From an uncultured Alphaproteobacteria bacterium (GTDB lineage: Bacteria; Pseudomonadota; Alphaproteobacteria; HIMB59; GCA-002718135): 64,000 nucleotides of DNA. Below the pieces are notes generated by a model. The model saw nothing but the letters and a program-made list of their open reading frames with translations, ran no database searches and was not told the origin of the DNA. The stretch lies in the NCBI GenBank assembly GCA_902621855.1, contig CACNNQ010000002.1, forward strand, positions 62,001 through 126,000, written 5' to 3'. Below are positions 15,094-22,827 of this stretch, piece after piece. Positions within the stretch are counted from its first letter, which is position 1, and the number at the start of each line of letters is the position of its first letter. Made by a program: the position numbers and the translations under genes.

Positions 15094-15615
15094 ATGAATT
15101 ATGAGTCTGAACTAACTGGAGGTAATCCAAATTCACTAGGTAATACAATAAAAGTTGTTGAACATGTTATTGTTAAAAAAAATAGAATTAATCCATTAAT
15201 TAAGTGTTATTCAAGCACAGACCAAATAGTAAGATTAAGAACATCAAATGCTTTTAAAAGAATATTTAGACAAAAACCAGAATGGTTTTTAGATTTTAAA
15301 CATATTTTCTTAAACAAAATTTCAAAAATAAAACAATCTTCCACACAATGGACCTGCGCTCAATTATTTTCAGAATTAGTTAATCAATTAGAAAATAAAG
15401 AACAAAAAAAAGCAAAAAAAATTGTATCTGATTATCTTAATAATTCCAGTGATTGGATTGTTTTGTGTCAATCAATGAATGCTCTAATAACTTTCAATAA
15501 AATTGATAATAAAACAATAAAAGAAAATATAAAAATTATTAAAAAACTTTCAAAAGATAGAAGAAAGGCAGTTTCTAGACTAGCAAAGAAATTATTATCC
15601 TTAATTAAAGAATAA
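15094..15615 (+). CDS. HEAT-repeat-like helical protein of unknown function
   Basis: ATG at 15094 (the track starts at TTG 15088); MNYESELTGGNPNSLGNTIKVVEHVI... repeated amphipathic helices resembling HEAT/ARM repeats. Confidence 0.65.
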   Translation: MNYESELTGGNPNSLGNTIKVVEHVIVKKNRINPLIKCYSSTDQIVRLRTSNAFKRIFRQKPEWFLDFKHIFLNKISKIKQSSTQWTCAQLFSELVNQLENKEQKKAKKIVSDYLNNSSDWIVLCQSMNALITFNKIDNKTIKENIKIIKKLSKDRRKAVSRLAKKLLSLIKE

Positions 15616-15736
15616 AAAAGACTACGAAGAACTAAAACAAGAAATCTGACAAATAAAGAAAACTTACTAAGAAGTTTCTACGAAGAAGTTTCCAAAAGTC
15701 CTTATTTTCTGTTAATAATGATTTAGTAGTCGTTAT

Positions 15737-15749
15737 ACAGAACGCCCCA
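15737..15749 (+). repeat. 13-bp direct repeat copy 2 (intergenic, downstream of HEAT-like ORF)
   Basis: ACAGAACGCCCCA, identical to 14948-14960. Confidence 0.75.
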
Positions 15750-15826
15750 CTACATTCTTAAATTTTATTTTTTTAAGTTGCTCTAAATTTGTGTGTAATA
15801 TGTGCGTAAATAAATTAAAATTTTTT

Positions 15827-16182
15827 CTAATTTTCACCAAACCATTCCCAAATAACTTCGGCAATAATATCACAGCTTGTTCCACCTGATTCAATTACTA
15901 AAGCTGCGCCTTCAGCACCATTTTCCCAAGCCAATTCTTGGCTTTCAGTTAAATGATCTAGCTCTGATGAGTATCTTTCAAATCTTGGACTTTCTTGTAA
16001 TCTTTCTGTTATTAAAGTGTAATATTGATTATCTATACAGTTTTCTTCATAAACAAATATTTGAACCCATAATCCTCCTAAAGTAGCTATATCCTCATTA
16101 GAAACTTCTACATCATGAAAGGCTAGAGCAGGATTAACAAAAAATAAGAAGACTGTGATTTTTTTATTAATTTTAAAAACAT
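15827..16182 (-). pseudogene. Small secreted/periplasmic protein whose ATG and signal peptide start are out of frame with the body by 1 nt at an A7 tract
   Basis: ATG at 16182 gives MFLKLIKK; after the A7 run (T7 at 16159-16165 on +) the other frame continues ITVFLFFVNPALAFHDVEVSNEDIATLGGLWVQIFVYEENCIDNQYYTLITERLQESPRFERYSSELDHLTESQELAWENGAEGAALVIESGGTSCDIIAEVIWEWFGEN* ending at 15827; no ATG/GTG/TTG start in the body frame. Confidence 0.6.
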
Positions 16183-16213
16183 AATTTAAACATACAATGA
16201 AAATTATTGATCC

Positions 16214-17041
16214 TTAATTTTTATCAAAAATCAAATTATAAATTTTTGAAGAACGTTTTGTTGAAATAAAGCTTTTATTTGTAAGATATTCATTTAATTT
16301 GAACTTTTTATTTTTAATGTGATCTACAATAAATGAAAAATTTTCATCCTTTTCATTTAACTCAATTAAAATTGACTTTAAACTTGAAGACTCTAATGTT
16401 TTTTCTGCACCTAAAATTAAATCCTTTTCGTTTCCATCAATATCTATTTTTATATTTTCATATGGGCCAAATTTATTATTAAGTTCGTCAATAGTGATTA
16501 AATTTGCTGCATGTGAATAAGCATTAGTCATTTTTTCACCTCGTGTAGCGATTGGTTTCTTGGGAAAACCTGCAGCTAAATCTCTAAAATTTTTATCATT
16601 TCCTAATGATACATAAAATTTGTCAATTTGAGTCACATTCGAAATTGCATTCGGACATATAAATATATTTTCAAAAACATTATTTAAGATCACATTATAA
16701 TTTAGTGTAGATAAATTTGCTAAACATGGTTCAATTGCTGTTACTTTACAATTTTTTTTTACAGCTGCATAAATTGAAAAAATGCCCATGTGAGCCCCAA
16801 CATCCAAAAAATTTGAAGCATTATTAAAACCATCAATCCATTCAATAGTATTGGCTTCTTTTATTAATGATGTTTTTGCTCTAGATCTACTTTGAGATCC
16901 ATTTGATCTAAATAGAATATACTTATCTGAATTTGGAATCTTAACTTTTAAATTAAAATGATGTGCAAAATCAAAAAATGATTGGAATTTGGCTTTAATT
17001 TTAAGAGGTGTGAACTTATTTAAGATTTTGTTTTTGATCAT
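16214..17041 (-). CDS. FkbM-family methyltransferase
   Basis: FLDVGAHMGIFSIYAAVKKNCKVTAIEPCLANLSTLNYNVILN...IKIDIDGNEKDLILGAEKTL. Confidence 0.85.
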   Translation of the reverse strand: MIKNKILNKFTPLKIKAKFQSFFDFAHHFNLKVKIPNSDKYILFRSNGSQSRSRAKTSLIKEANTIEWIDGFNNASNFLDVGAHMGIFSIYAAVKKNCKVTAIEPCLANLSTLNYNVILNNVFENIFICPNAISNVTQIDKFYVSLGNDKNFRDLAAGFPKKPIATRGEKMTNAYSHAANLITIDELNNKFGPYENIKIDIDGNEKDLILGAEKTLESSSLKSILIELNEKDENFSFIVDHIKNKKFKLNEYLTNKSFISTKRSSKIYNLIFDKN

Positions 17042-17370
17042 ATTTCCTTAAAATAATTAATTAATAAATTTTGTAATACTTTTTTTTTCTGCTATCAATA
17101 CTGAATATAAACATTTTTCCAATACCTTTTGTTAAAATTACTTTCATTGATTTTTTATTATTTTTCTTATCTTTCTCTAATGCTTTCATCATTATTGCCG
17201 GCTTAATTTTTATTAAAATATTTTAAAAAAAACTTATAATAAAATAAATTTTTAAATTTACTAATTATGTTCATGTTATATTTGTAAACAAATTAAAAAA
17301 TAATTTTTTATAAAAAAAATTCTACTACTCTCAACTAAAAACCTTTTAAATAAAAACATATAACTCTAAT

Positions 17371-17745
17371 TTAAGATGATTGTTTAATTAACTTTTCCCA
17401 TTCTGCTATACCACCGGTAATATTTTTAACATTTTTAATACCCATATCTTTCATTGTTTTGGTTGATAAAGTTCCTTGTCCACCGACACCACAAAATACA
17501 ACATATTCTTTTTCAGGGTTTTCTCTAAAAAATTTATTTTCTAAGGGACTACCTTCTGCTAAATAAAATTCAAGAAAAGCTCTATCCAAATGAATTGCAT
17601 TTCCTATTGTTCCTTTATCAAAACTATCTTTATCCCTAACATCAATAAATTGCACATTTGGATCATTAAGTTTTTCTTTGGCTTCTTCAGCAGATATGTT
17701 TTCAATTTCATTTTTTATACTCATTAAGTCTTCAAATTTTTTCAT
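17371..17745 (-). CDS. Rhodanese-like domain protein
   Basis: VQFIDVRDKDSFDKGTIGNAIHL; catalytic-loop-like VVFCGVGGQG. Confidence 0.9.
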   Translation of the reverse strand: MKKFEDLMSIKNEIENISAEEAKEKLNDPNVQFIDVRDKDSFDKGTIGNAIHLDRAFLEFYLAEGSPLENKFFRENPEKEYVVFCGVGGQGTLSTKTMKDMGIKNVKNITGGIAEWEKLIKQSS

Positions 17746-17761
17746 ATTCTCCTCACTTCAT

Positions 17762-17794
17762 AAATGGGACGTTCTGTTGCGCAGTGACTGTGAC
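17762..17794 (-). repeat. Inverted, diverged copy of the tmRNA 3' end
   Basis: Reverse complement contains GCAACAGAACGtCCCATTT versus tmRNA GCAACAGAACGcCCCATTT at 14945-14963. Confidence 0.6.
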
Positions 17795-18000
17795 AGGTTT
17801 AATGTGTAACGGCACAAAACTTCACACAAAAGTTTAAGCAAACTCTAATAAATTCGCTCATCCTTTCTTAAATAAATTTATATTATTATATCTCAAAAAC
17901 GTAAATTTTAAATATTTAAACGGCACAGAAACGGCAAACATTTTCAAATTTTATAGACAATTATGTAAAAATTTAGATTCTTCTGTGGTATGTAATTAGT

Positions 18001-18114
18001 ATGAAACTTACATACCGCCATGAAATAGACGGATTACGAGCAATTGCTATTGCTGCTGTTATTCTTTATCACACTCAAATTACTATTTTTGGTTATCAAC
18101 CTTTTAAAGTATGA
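18001..18114 (+). pseudogene. Truncated N-terminus of acyltransferase-3 (OafA-like) protein
   Basis: MKLTYRHEIDGLRAIAIAAVILYHTQITIFGYQPFKV*; matches the family N-terminus and ends where 'GGFIGVDIFFVISGYL' would be expected. Confidence 0.8.
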
Positions 18115-18839
18115 ATTTAAATACGTCAAAAACAAGAACTGCAGAATTTAACAAAATAGGTCTTAAAAAATTTTACAGAAAATTGTTGTCAAAAAATCCA
18201 ACTATCATAGATGTTGGCGCTAACAAAGGTCAAACAATAGTTTTTTTTAAAAAAATTTTTCCTAGATTAAAGATTTTTGCTTTTGAACCTTCTGAAACAT
18301 ATAAATTTTTAGAAAAAAAATACCATAATGATAAAAATATTAAACTGAGCAATGTTGCTATTGATAAAAAAAAGGGTAAGAAGAAATTTTATTATCATAA
18401 ATTTAAATCATATAACACAAGTGGATTATCTGGTTTTTACAAAATTAATAAAGATAGTAAAGATCATATAAGACTTAAATCATCTGAAAGAAATAAAATT
18501 TTAAAGGAGATAAATTTTAGTTATTCAGTTAATTGTATGTCTTTAGATGATATTTTTAAAAAAAAAATAAATATTGATTTACTAAAAATTGATACACAAG
18601 GAAATGAATTAAATGTTTTAAAAGGATCAAAGAAATTGTTAAAAAGTATAAAGTTTATCAAACTTGAATTAATGCTTTATGACTACTACGAAAAGTCTTA
18701 TTCCATTTCTGACATTGATTTATTTCTGAAAAAATATAACTTTAAAATTTTTAATATTTTAGAAGTTCAACAAAATCCTGTAAATTTTAAAACAGATTGG
18801 ATTGATGTTTTATTTTATAATACGAAAACAAAATTTTAA
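18111..18839 (+). CDS. FkbM-family methyltransferase
   Basis: PTIIDVGANKGQTIVFFKKIFPRLKIFAFEPSE...INIDLLKIDTQGNELNVLKGSKKLL. Confidence 0.88.
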   Translation: MNLNTSKTRTAEFNKIGLKKFYRKLLSKNPTIIDVGANKGQTIVFFKKIFPRLKIFAFEPSETYKFLEKKYHNDKNIKLSNVAIDKKKGKKKFYYHKFKSYNTSGLSGFYKINKDSKDHIRLKSSERNKILKEINFSYSVNCMSLDDIFKKKINIDLLKIDTQGNELNVLKGSKKLLKSIKFIKLELMLYDYYEKSYSISDIDLFLKKYNFKIFNILEVQQNPVNFKTDWIDVLFYNTKTKF

Positions 18840-18867
18840 TTTTAAAAGTAAAATATTTTAGATTTTT

Positions 18868-19224
18868 TTAAAATTTACGTTTTTTTTGAAATAAAGCATG
18901 AAAGAGGTAGGAAAAAACAACTCCTAAAAGATTAAATATTAAATCTAATAACTGAAATTCCCTGTCAAAAAATATTTGCAAAACTTCAAGTAAAATAGAA
19001 TAAACCATGCAAAATAGTAAAATTTTATAATTATTTAAATATGAATAAAAAAACAAAAAGTATAAAATATAAAATAGAATGAAATGTATAAATAAAGCAG
19101 AATTATTGTTGGGTTTTTTTTCTTCTGGTATTAATTGAATTATCGCAATATCTAAAGGCATTAAAAATAAAATTGTTATTAAAACTAGGTAAGAAATAGA
19201 TATTATTTTGAGAATATTTTTCAT
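18868..19224 (-). CDS. VanZ-like family membrane protein
   Basis: Four predicted TM segments; 'HFILFYILYFLFFYSYLN...SILLEVLQIFFDREFQLLDLIFNLLGVVFSYL'. Confidence 0.65.
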   Translation of the reverse strand: MKNILKIISISYLVLITILFLMPLDIAIIQLIPEEKKPNNNSALFIHFILFYILYFLFFYSYLNNYKILLFCMVYSILLEVLQIFFDREFQLLDLIFNLLGVVFSYLFHALFQKKRKF

Positions 19225-19370
19225 GAAAATTTAAAATTGCTAAATAACAAATTTAAAATTAAGTAAAATAAAATTATTAAAGTATTGCAAGAATTTTATA
19301 AATATTTTATATTTTGTACCTTCATTAATCTATAAAATTTAAATATTTTTTATGTATCTAAAATTTTAAA

Positions 19371-19802
19371 ATGATAAATTATGATATTATTTTAAATAAA
19401 AATTTACTCAATGTTCTAAAAGAAGTCTTAATTCAAATACAAAATAATAAATCAACAAAGCATAATCAACTTTATATAACTTTTAATACTCAGGATAAAA
19501 ATATTATAATTCCAAAATGGCTTTTAGCAAAATACCCAAGAAATATTACTATTGTTTTACAACATGAATTCTATAACTTAAAAGTAAGTAAAGAATATTT
19601 TAATGTTACACTTTCATTTGATGATATAAAAACAGATTTAAAAATTAGTTTCAGTTCCATAATATCATTTGCTGATCCTACAGCTGACTTTGGATTAATA
19701 TTGCAAAAAGATAACAAACAAAAAAAAATAAATAAAAATTTAGAGAATAAAAAAATGAAAAAAGATAATGTAATTAATTTTTCAAATTATAAAAAAAATT
19801 AA
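19371..19802 (+). CDS. sspB: SspB-like ClpXP adaptor
   Basis: NQLYITFNTQDKNIIIPKWLLAKYPRNITIVLQHEFYNLKVSKEYFNVTLSFDDI...ISFADPTADFGL. Confidence 0.75.
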   Translation: MINYDIILNKNLLNVLKEVLIQIQNNKSTKHNQLYITFNTQDKNIIIPKWLLAKYPRNITIVLQHEFYNLKVSKEYFNVTLSFDDIKTDLKISFSSIISFADPTADFGLILQKDNKQKKINKNLENKKMKKDNVINFSNYKKN

Positions 19803-20428
19803 TCTAAATAATAGTGATTATTTAATAAACCATTTTGATAATTTATACACAGTGGACTACCTGTGGGAAGTTCTATTGAAGAAATTTCTTCAGGCTTATA
19901 CATACCTACTTCAATCATTATTGCTCTTAATGAATTGCCATGAGCAACAATTAAAACATTTTTTTTATCTAGTATATATGGTTTTATAATTTTAGTAAAA
20001 TAGGGTGAAACTCTATTTACTACATCTTTTAAACTTTCTCCATTTGGAGGGGGTGTTTCATATGATCTTCTCCAAATTTGTACCTGTTCTTTACCAAATT
20101 TATCAGCAGTTTCAGTTTTATTTAAACCAACCAAATCACCATAATCTCTCTCATTAAGTCTTTGATCTTTTTCATATACAAGTATCCCATTTTCAAATAA
20201 ATTTTCAATTCCAGATGCATTTAATGCTATTTCAGCAGTTTTGTTAGCTCTTTCAAGAACACTGCTAAAAACCTTATCAATATTAATTTTATTTTTTTGT
20301 AATAAAAGACCAGCATTATTAGCTTCATCAATTCCCTTTTGAGTCAACGGAACATCCTTCCAACCAGTAAATCTATTTTCTAGATTCCACTGACTTTGGC
20401 CATGTCTAAGTAAAACAAGTTTATTCAT
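19799..20428 (-). CDS. gpmA: 2,3-bisphosphoglycerate-dependent phosphoglycerate mutase
   Basis: MNKLVLLRHGQSQWNLENRFTGWKDVPLTQKG. Confidence 0.95.
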   Translation of the reverse strand: MNKLVLLRHGQSQWNLENRFTGWKDVPLTQKGIDEANNAGLLLQKNKINIDKVFSSVLERANKTAEIALNASGIENLFENGILVYEKDQRLNERDYGDLVGLNKTETADKFGKEQVQIWRRSYETPPPNGESLKDVVNRVSPYFTKIIKPYILDKKNVLIVAHGNSLRAIMIEVGMYKPEEISSIELPTGSPLCINYQNGLLNNHYYLD

Positions 20429-20469
20429 ATGTTGTATATAATATGTTATAAGCTAATTGTTAATAAGTA

Positions 20470-21855
20470 ATGACTAATAAAAAAAGATTAGAATTTGATT
20501 CACTAGGTTCAAAACAAATTGATAAAAAAAGACTATGGGGTGCACAAACTCAAAGATCATTAGAAAATTTTAAAATTGGAAGTGAAAAAATACCAAATGA
20601 ATTAATTGTTGCTTTGGGTCAACAAAAAAAAGCTGCAGCGCAAGCTAACGTTGAACTTAGGATTTTAAGTAATAAAATAGGATCTAAAATAATTAATGCA
20701 TGTAATGAAATAATTAATTTGAAATTAATTGACGAATTTCCATTAGTAGTGTGGCAAACTGGATCTGGCACACAAACAAATATGAATGCTAATGAGGTAA
20801 TAAGTAATTACATTATTAAAAAATTAAAAGGTAAAATCGGAAGTAAAAAACCTATTCACCCAAATGATCATGTAAATTTATCTCAATCCTCAAATGATAC
20901 TTTCCCTACAATTATGCATATTGCTATTAATGAATTATCAATTAAAAAATTAATACCAAGTATTAAAAATTTAATTCAAGAATTTCAAAGTAAGAAAAAA
21001 AAATTTCAAAAAATAATTAAAATTGGAAGGACTCATACACAAGACGCAACACCCATTACTTTAGGTGATGAATTTTCAGCTTTTACTACACAATTACAAT
21101 CATGTTTAAAAAGAATTGAAATAGCCAGAAAAGAATTAGAATATCTTGCACAAGGTGGGACTGCAGTAGGTTCAGGAATAAATGCTCCTAAAAATTTTGA
21201 TAAAGTTTTTTGTAAACATTTAAACATAATTACCAAAGGTAATTATAAACCCTCTCCTAATAAGTTTGAGGCCCTGTCATCTCATGACCCATTAGTAAAT
21301 TTTTCAAATTCTTTAAAAACTTTATCAATATCTCTATTAAAAATAATTAATGATATTAGGTTTTTAGCATCTGGGCCTAGATCAGGCTTAGGAGAATTAA
21401 TACTTCCGGCAAATGAGCCTGGTTCCTCTATTATGCCAGGTAAAATAAATCCAACTCAAATTGAAGCACTAAGTATGGTTTGCGCTCAAGTAATTGGAAA
21501 TAATACAACTGTTGATATTGCTGCTGCTAATGGACATTTTCAACTTAACGCCTATAAACCAGTTATTGCCTACAATATTATACAGTCAATGAAATTACTT
21601 GGTGAAGGAATAAATAGCTTTAATATTAATTGCCTAAAGGGATTAAAAGCAAATAAAAAAATTATAAACAATCATTTAAACAATTCTCTAATGCTTGTAA
21701 CTGCATTAAACAAAACTTTAGGATATGATAATGCAGCAAAAATTGCAAAAAAAGCTTTTGAAGAAAATCTTACACTCAAAAAGGCTGCCCTAGAATTAGA
21801 TTTAATTTCGGAAAAAAATTTTGATAAAATAGTTGATCCAAAGAAAATGATTTAA
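20470..21855 (+). CDS. fumC: Class II fumarate hydratase
   Basis: GSGTQTNMNANEVI, SSNDTFPT, PGSSIMPGKINPTQ. Confidence 0.97.
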   Translation: MTNKKRLEFDSLGSKQIDKKRLWGAQTQRSLENFKIGSEKIPNELIVALGQQKKAAAQANVELRILSNKIGSKIINACNEIINLKLIDEFPLVVWQTGSGTQTNMNANEVISNYIIKKLKGKIGSKKPIHPNDHVNLSQSSNDTFPTIMHIAINELSIKKLIPSIKNLIQEFQSKKKKFQKIIKIGRTHTQDATPITLGDEFSAFTTQLQSCLKRIEIARKELEYLAQGGTAVGSGINAPKNFDKVFCKHLNIITKGNYKPSPNKFEALSSHDPLVNFSNSLKTLSISLLKIINDIRFLASGPRSGLGELILPANEPGSSIMPGKINPTQIEALSMVCAQVIGNNTTVDIAAANGHFQLNAYKPVIAYNIIQSMKLLGEGINSFNINCLKGLKANKKIINNHLNNSLMLVTALNKTLGYDNAAKIAKKAFEENLTLKKAALELDLISEKNFDKIVDPKKMI

Positions 21856-22728
21856 CTATATATAATCATAGTTATTTTTATCAGAAAATAACGATCGTAA
21901 CAAAAGATTATTCAAGTGATGACCTGATTTGTTTCCTAAAAAAAAACCTTGGATTGGTGAACCCGCTAAATACAGGTCTCCAATAGAATCTAAAATTTTA
22001 TGTCTTACAAATTCATCCTCGAAACGTAAACCATCAGAATTAAGTATCTTTGTTTCACCAACAACTACGGCATTTTCTAAGGAACCACCAAGGGCTAGTC
22101 CATTCGATCTTAGCAAATCAACATCTTTTTCAAATCCAAAAGTACGTGCAGAAGCAATATCTGTTTTATAGTTTCCATTCACTAATTGTAATTGACAACT
22201 TTGCTGGCTAACTAATTTGCTTGGAAAATCAATTTCAAAATTTATTGAAAATTGATTATTAGGTTTTAATTCTACAGAACTATTATCTTTTTCTACTTTA
22301 ATATTTTTCTTTACTTTTAAAATTTTTCTTTTTTTATCTAGTTTTTTTATTGAAGTTGAGTCAATAAGGTTAACAAACTTTATTGAACTTCCATCCATTA
22401 TTGGGACTTCTGGTCCATTAATTTCAATTTTAATATTATCTATATGTAAACCAGACAAGGCACTCATTAAATGTTCAATAGTTGAAACACTTGCTCCATT
22501 TTTATTACTTATTGTTGTGCTTAGTTTAGTGCTGGTCACGTTTGACCATATTGCTTCAATAACATTATTATCATTAAGGTCTTTTCTAATAAATTTAATC
22601 CCATAATCAGATTCAGCTGGGAATAGTTTCATTGACACATCTATTCCCGTATGCAATCCAATCCCACTAATTGATAACGGTTTAACTATTGTTTGTTGAT
22701 TATTAGAGATTTTTAAAATATCAATCAT
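21856..22728 (-). CDS. lpxC: UDP-3-O-acyl-N-acetylglucosamine deacetylase
   Basis: GIGLHTGIDVSMKLFPA, EHLMSALSGLHIDNIKIEI, HKILDSIGDLYLAGSPIQGF. Confidence 0.97.
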   Translation of the reverse strand: MIDILKISNNQQTIVKPLSISGIGLHTGIDVSMKLFPAESDYGIKFIRKDLNDNNVIEAIWSNVTSTKLSTTISNKNGASVSTIEHLMSALSGLHIDNIKIEINGPEVPIMDGSSIKFVNLIDSTSIKKLDKKRKILKVKKNIKVEKDNSSVELKPNNQFSINFEIDFPSKLVSQQSCQLQLVNGNYKTDIASARTFGFEKDVDLLRSNGLALGGSLENAVVVGETKILNSDGLRFEDEFVRHKILDSIGDLYLAGSPIQGFFLGNKSGHHLNNLLLRSLFSDKNNYDYI

Positions 22729-22732
22729 TTAT

Positions 22733-22757
22733 AAAAGTGCTGATTTCAGCACTTTTT
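22733..22757. terminator. Bidirectional intrinsic-terminator-like hairpin between ftsZ stop and lpxC start
   Basis: AAAAGTGCTGA-TT-TCAGCACTTTT, perfect 11-bp arms. Confidence 0.75.
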
Positions 22758-22827
22758 AAATACATATTTTTAACAATTTTAACAACTAACCTAATATTTC
22801 AAAATATTGCAAATAATATTTATTATA

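Noticed and set aside
14922-15104. 60-aa plus-strand ORF MGAVRGTEQQNAPFF...
   Set aside because: Begins inside the tmRNA terminal stem; non-ATG start and no protein-like signature.
15877-16086. Plus-strand 69-aa ORF MFHLIQLLKLRLQHHF...
   Set aside because: Opposite strand carries a far more protein-like reading (signal peptide plus ~95-aa body).
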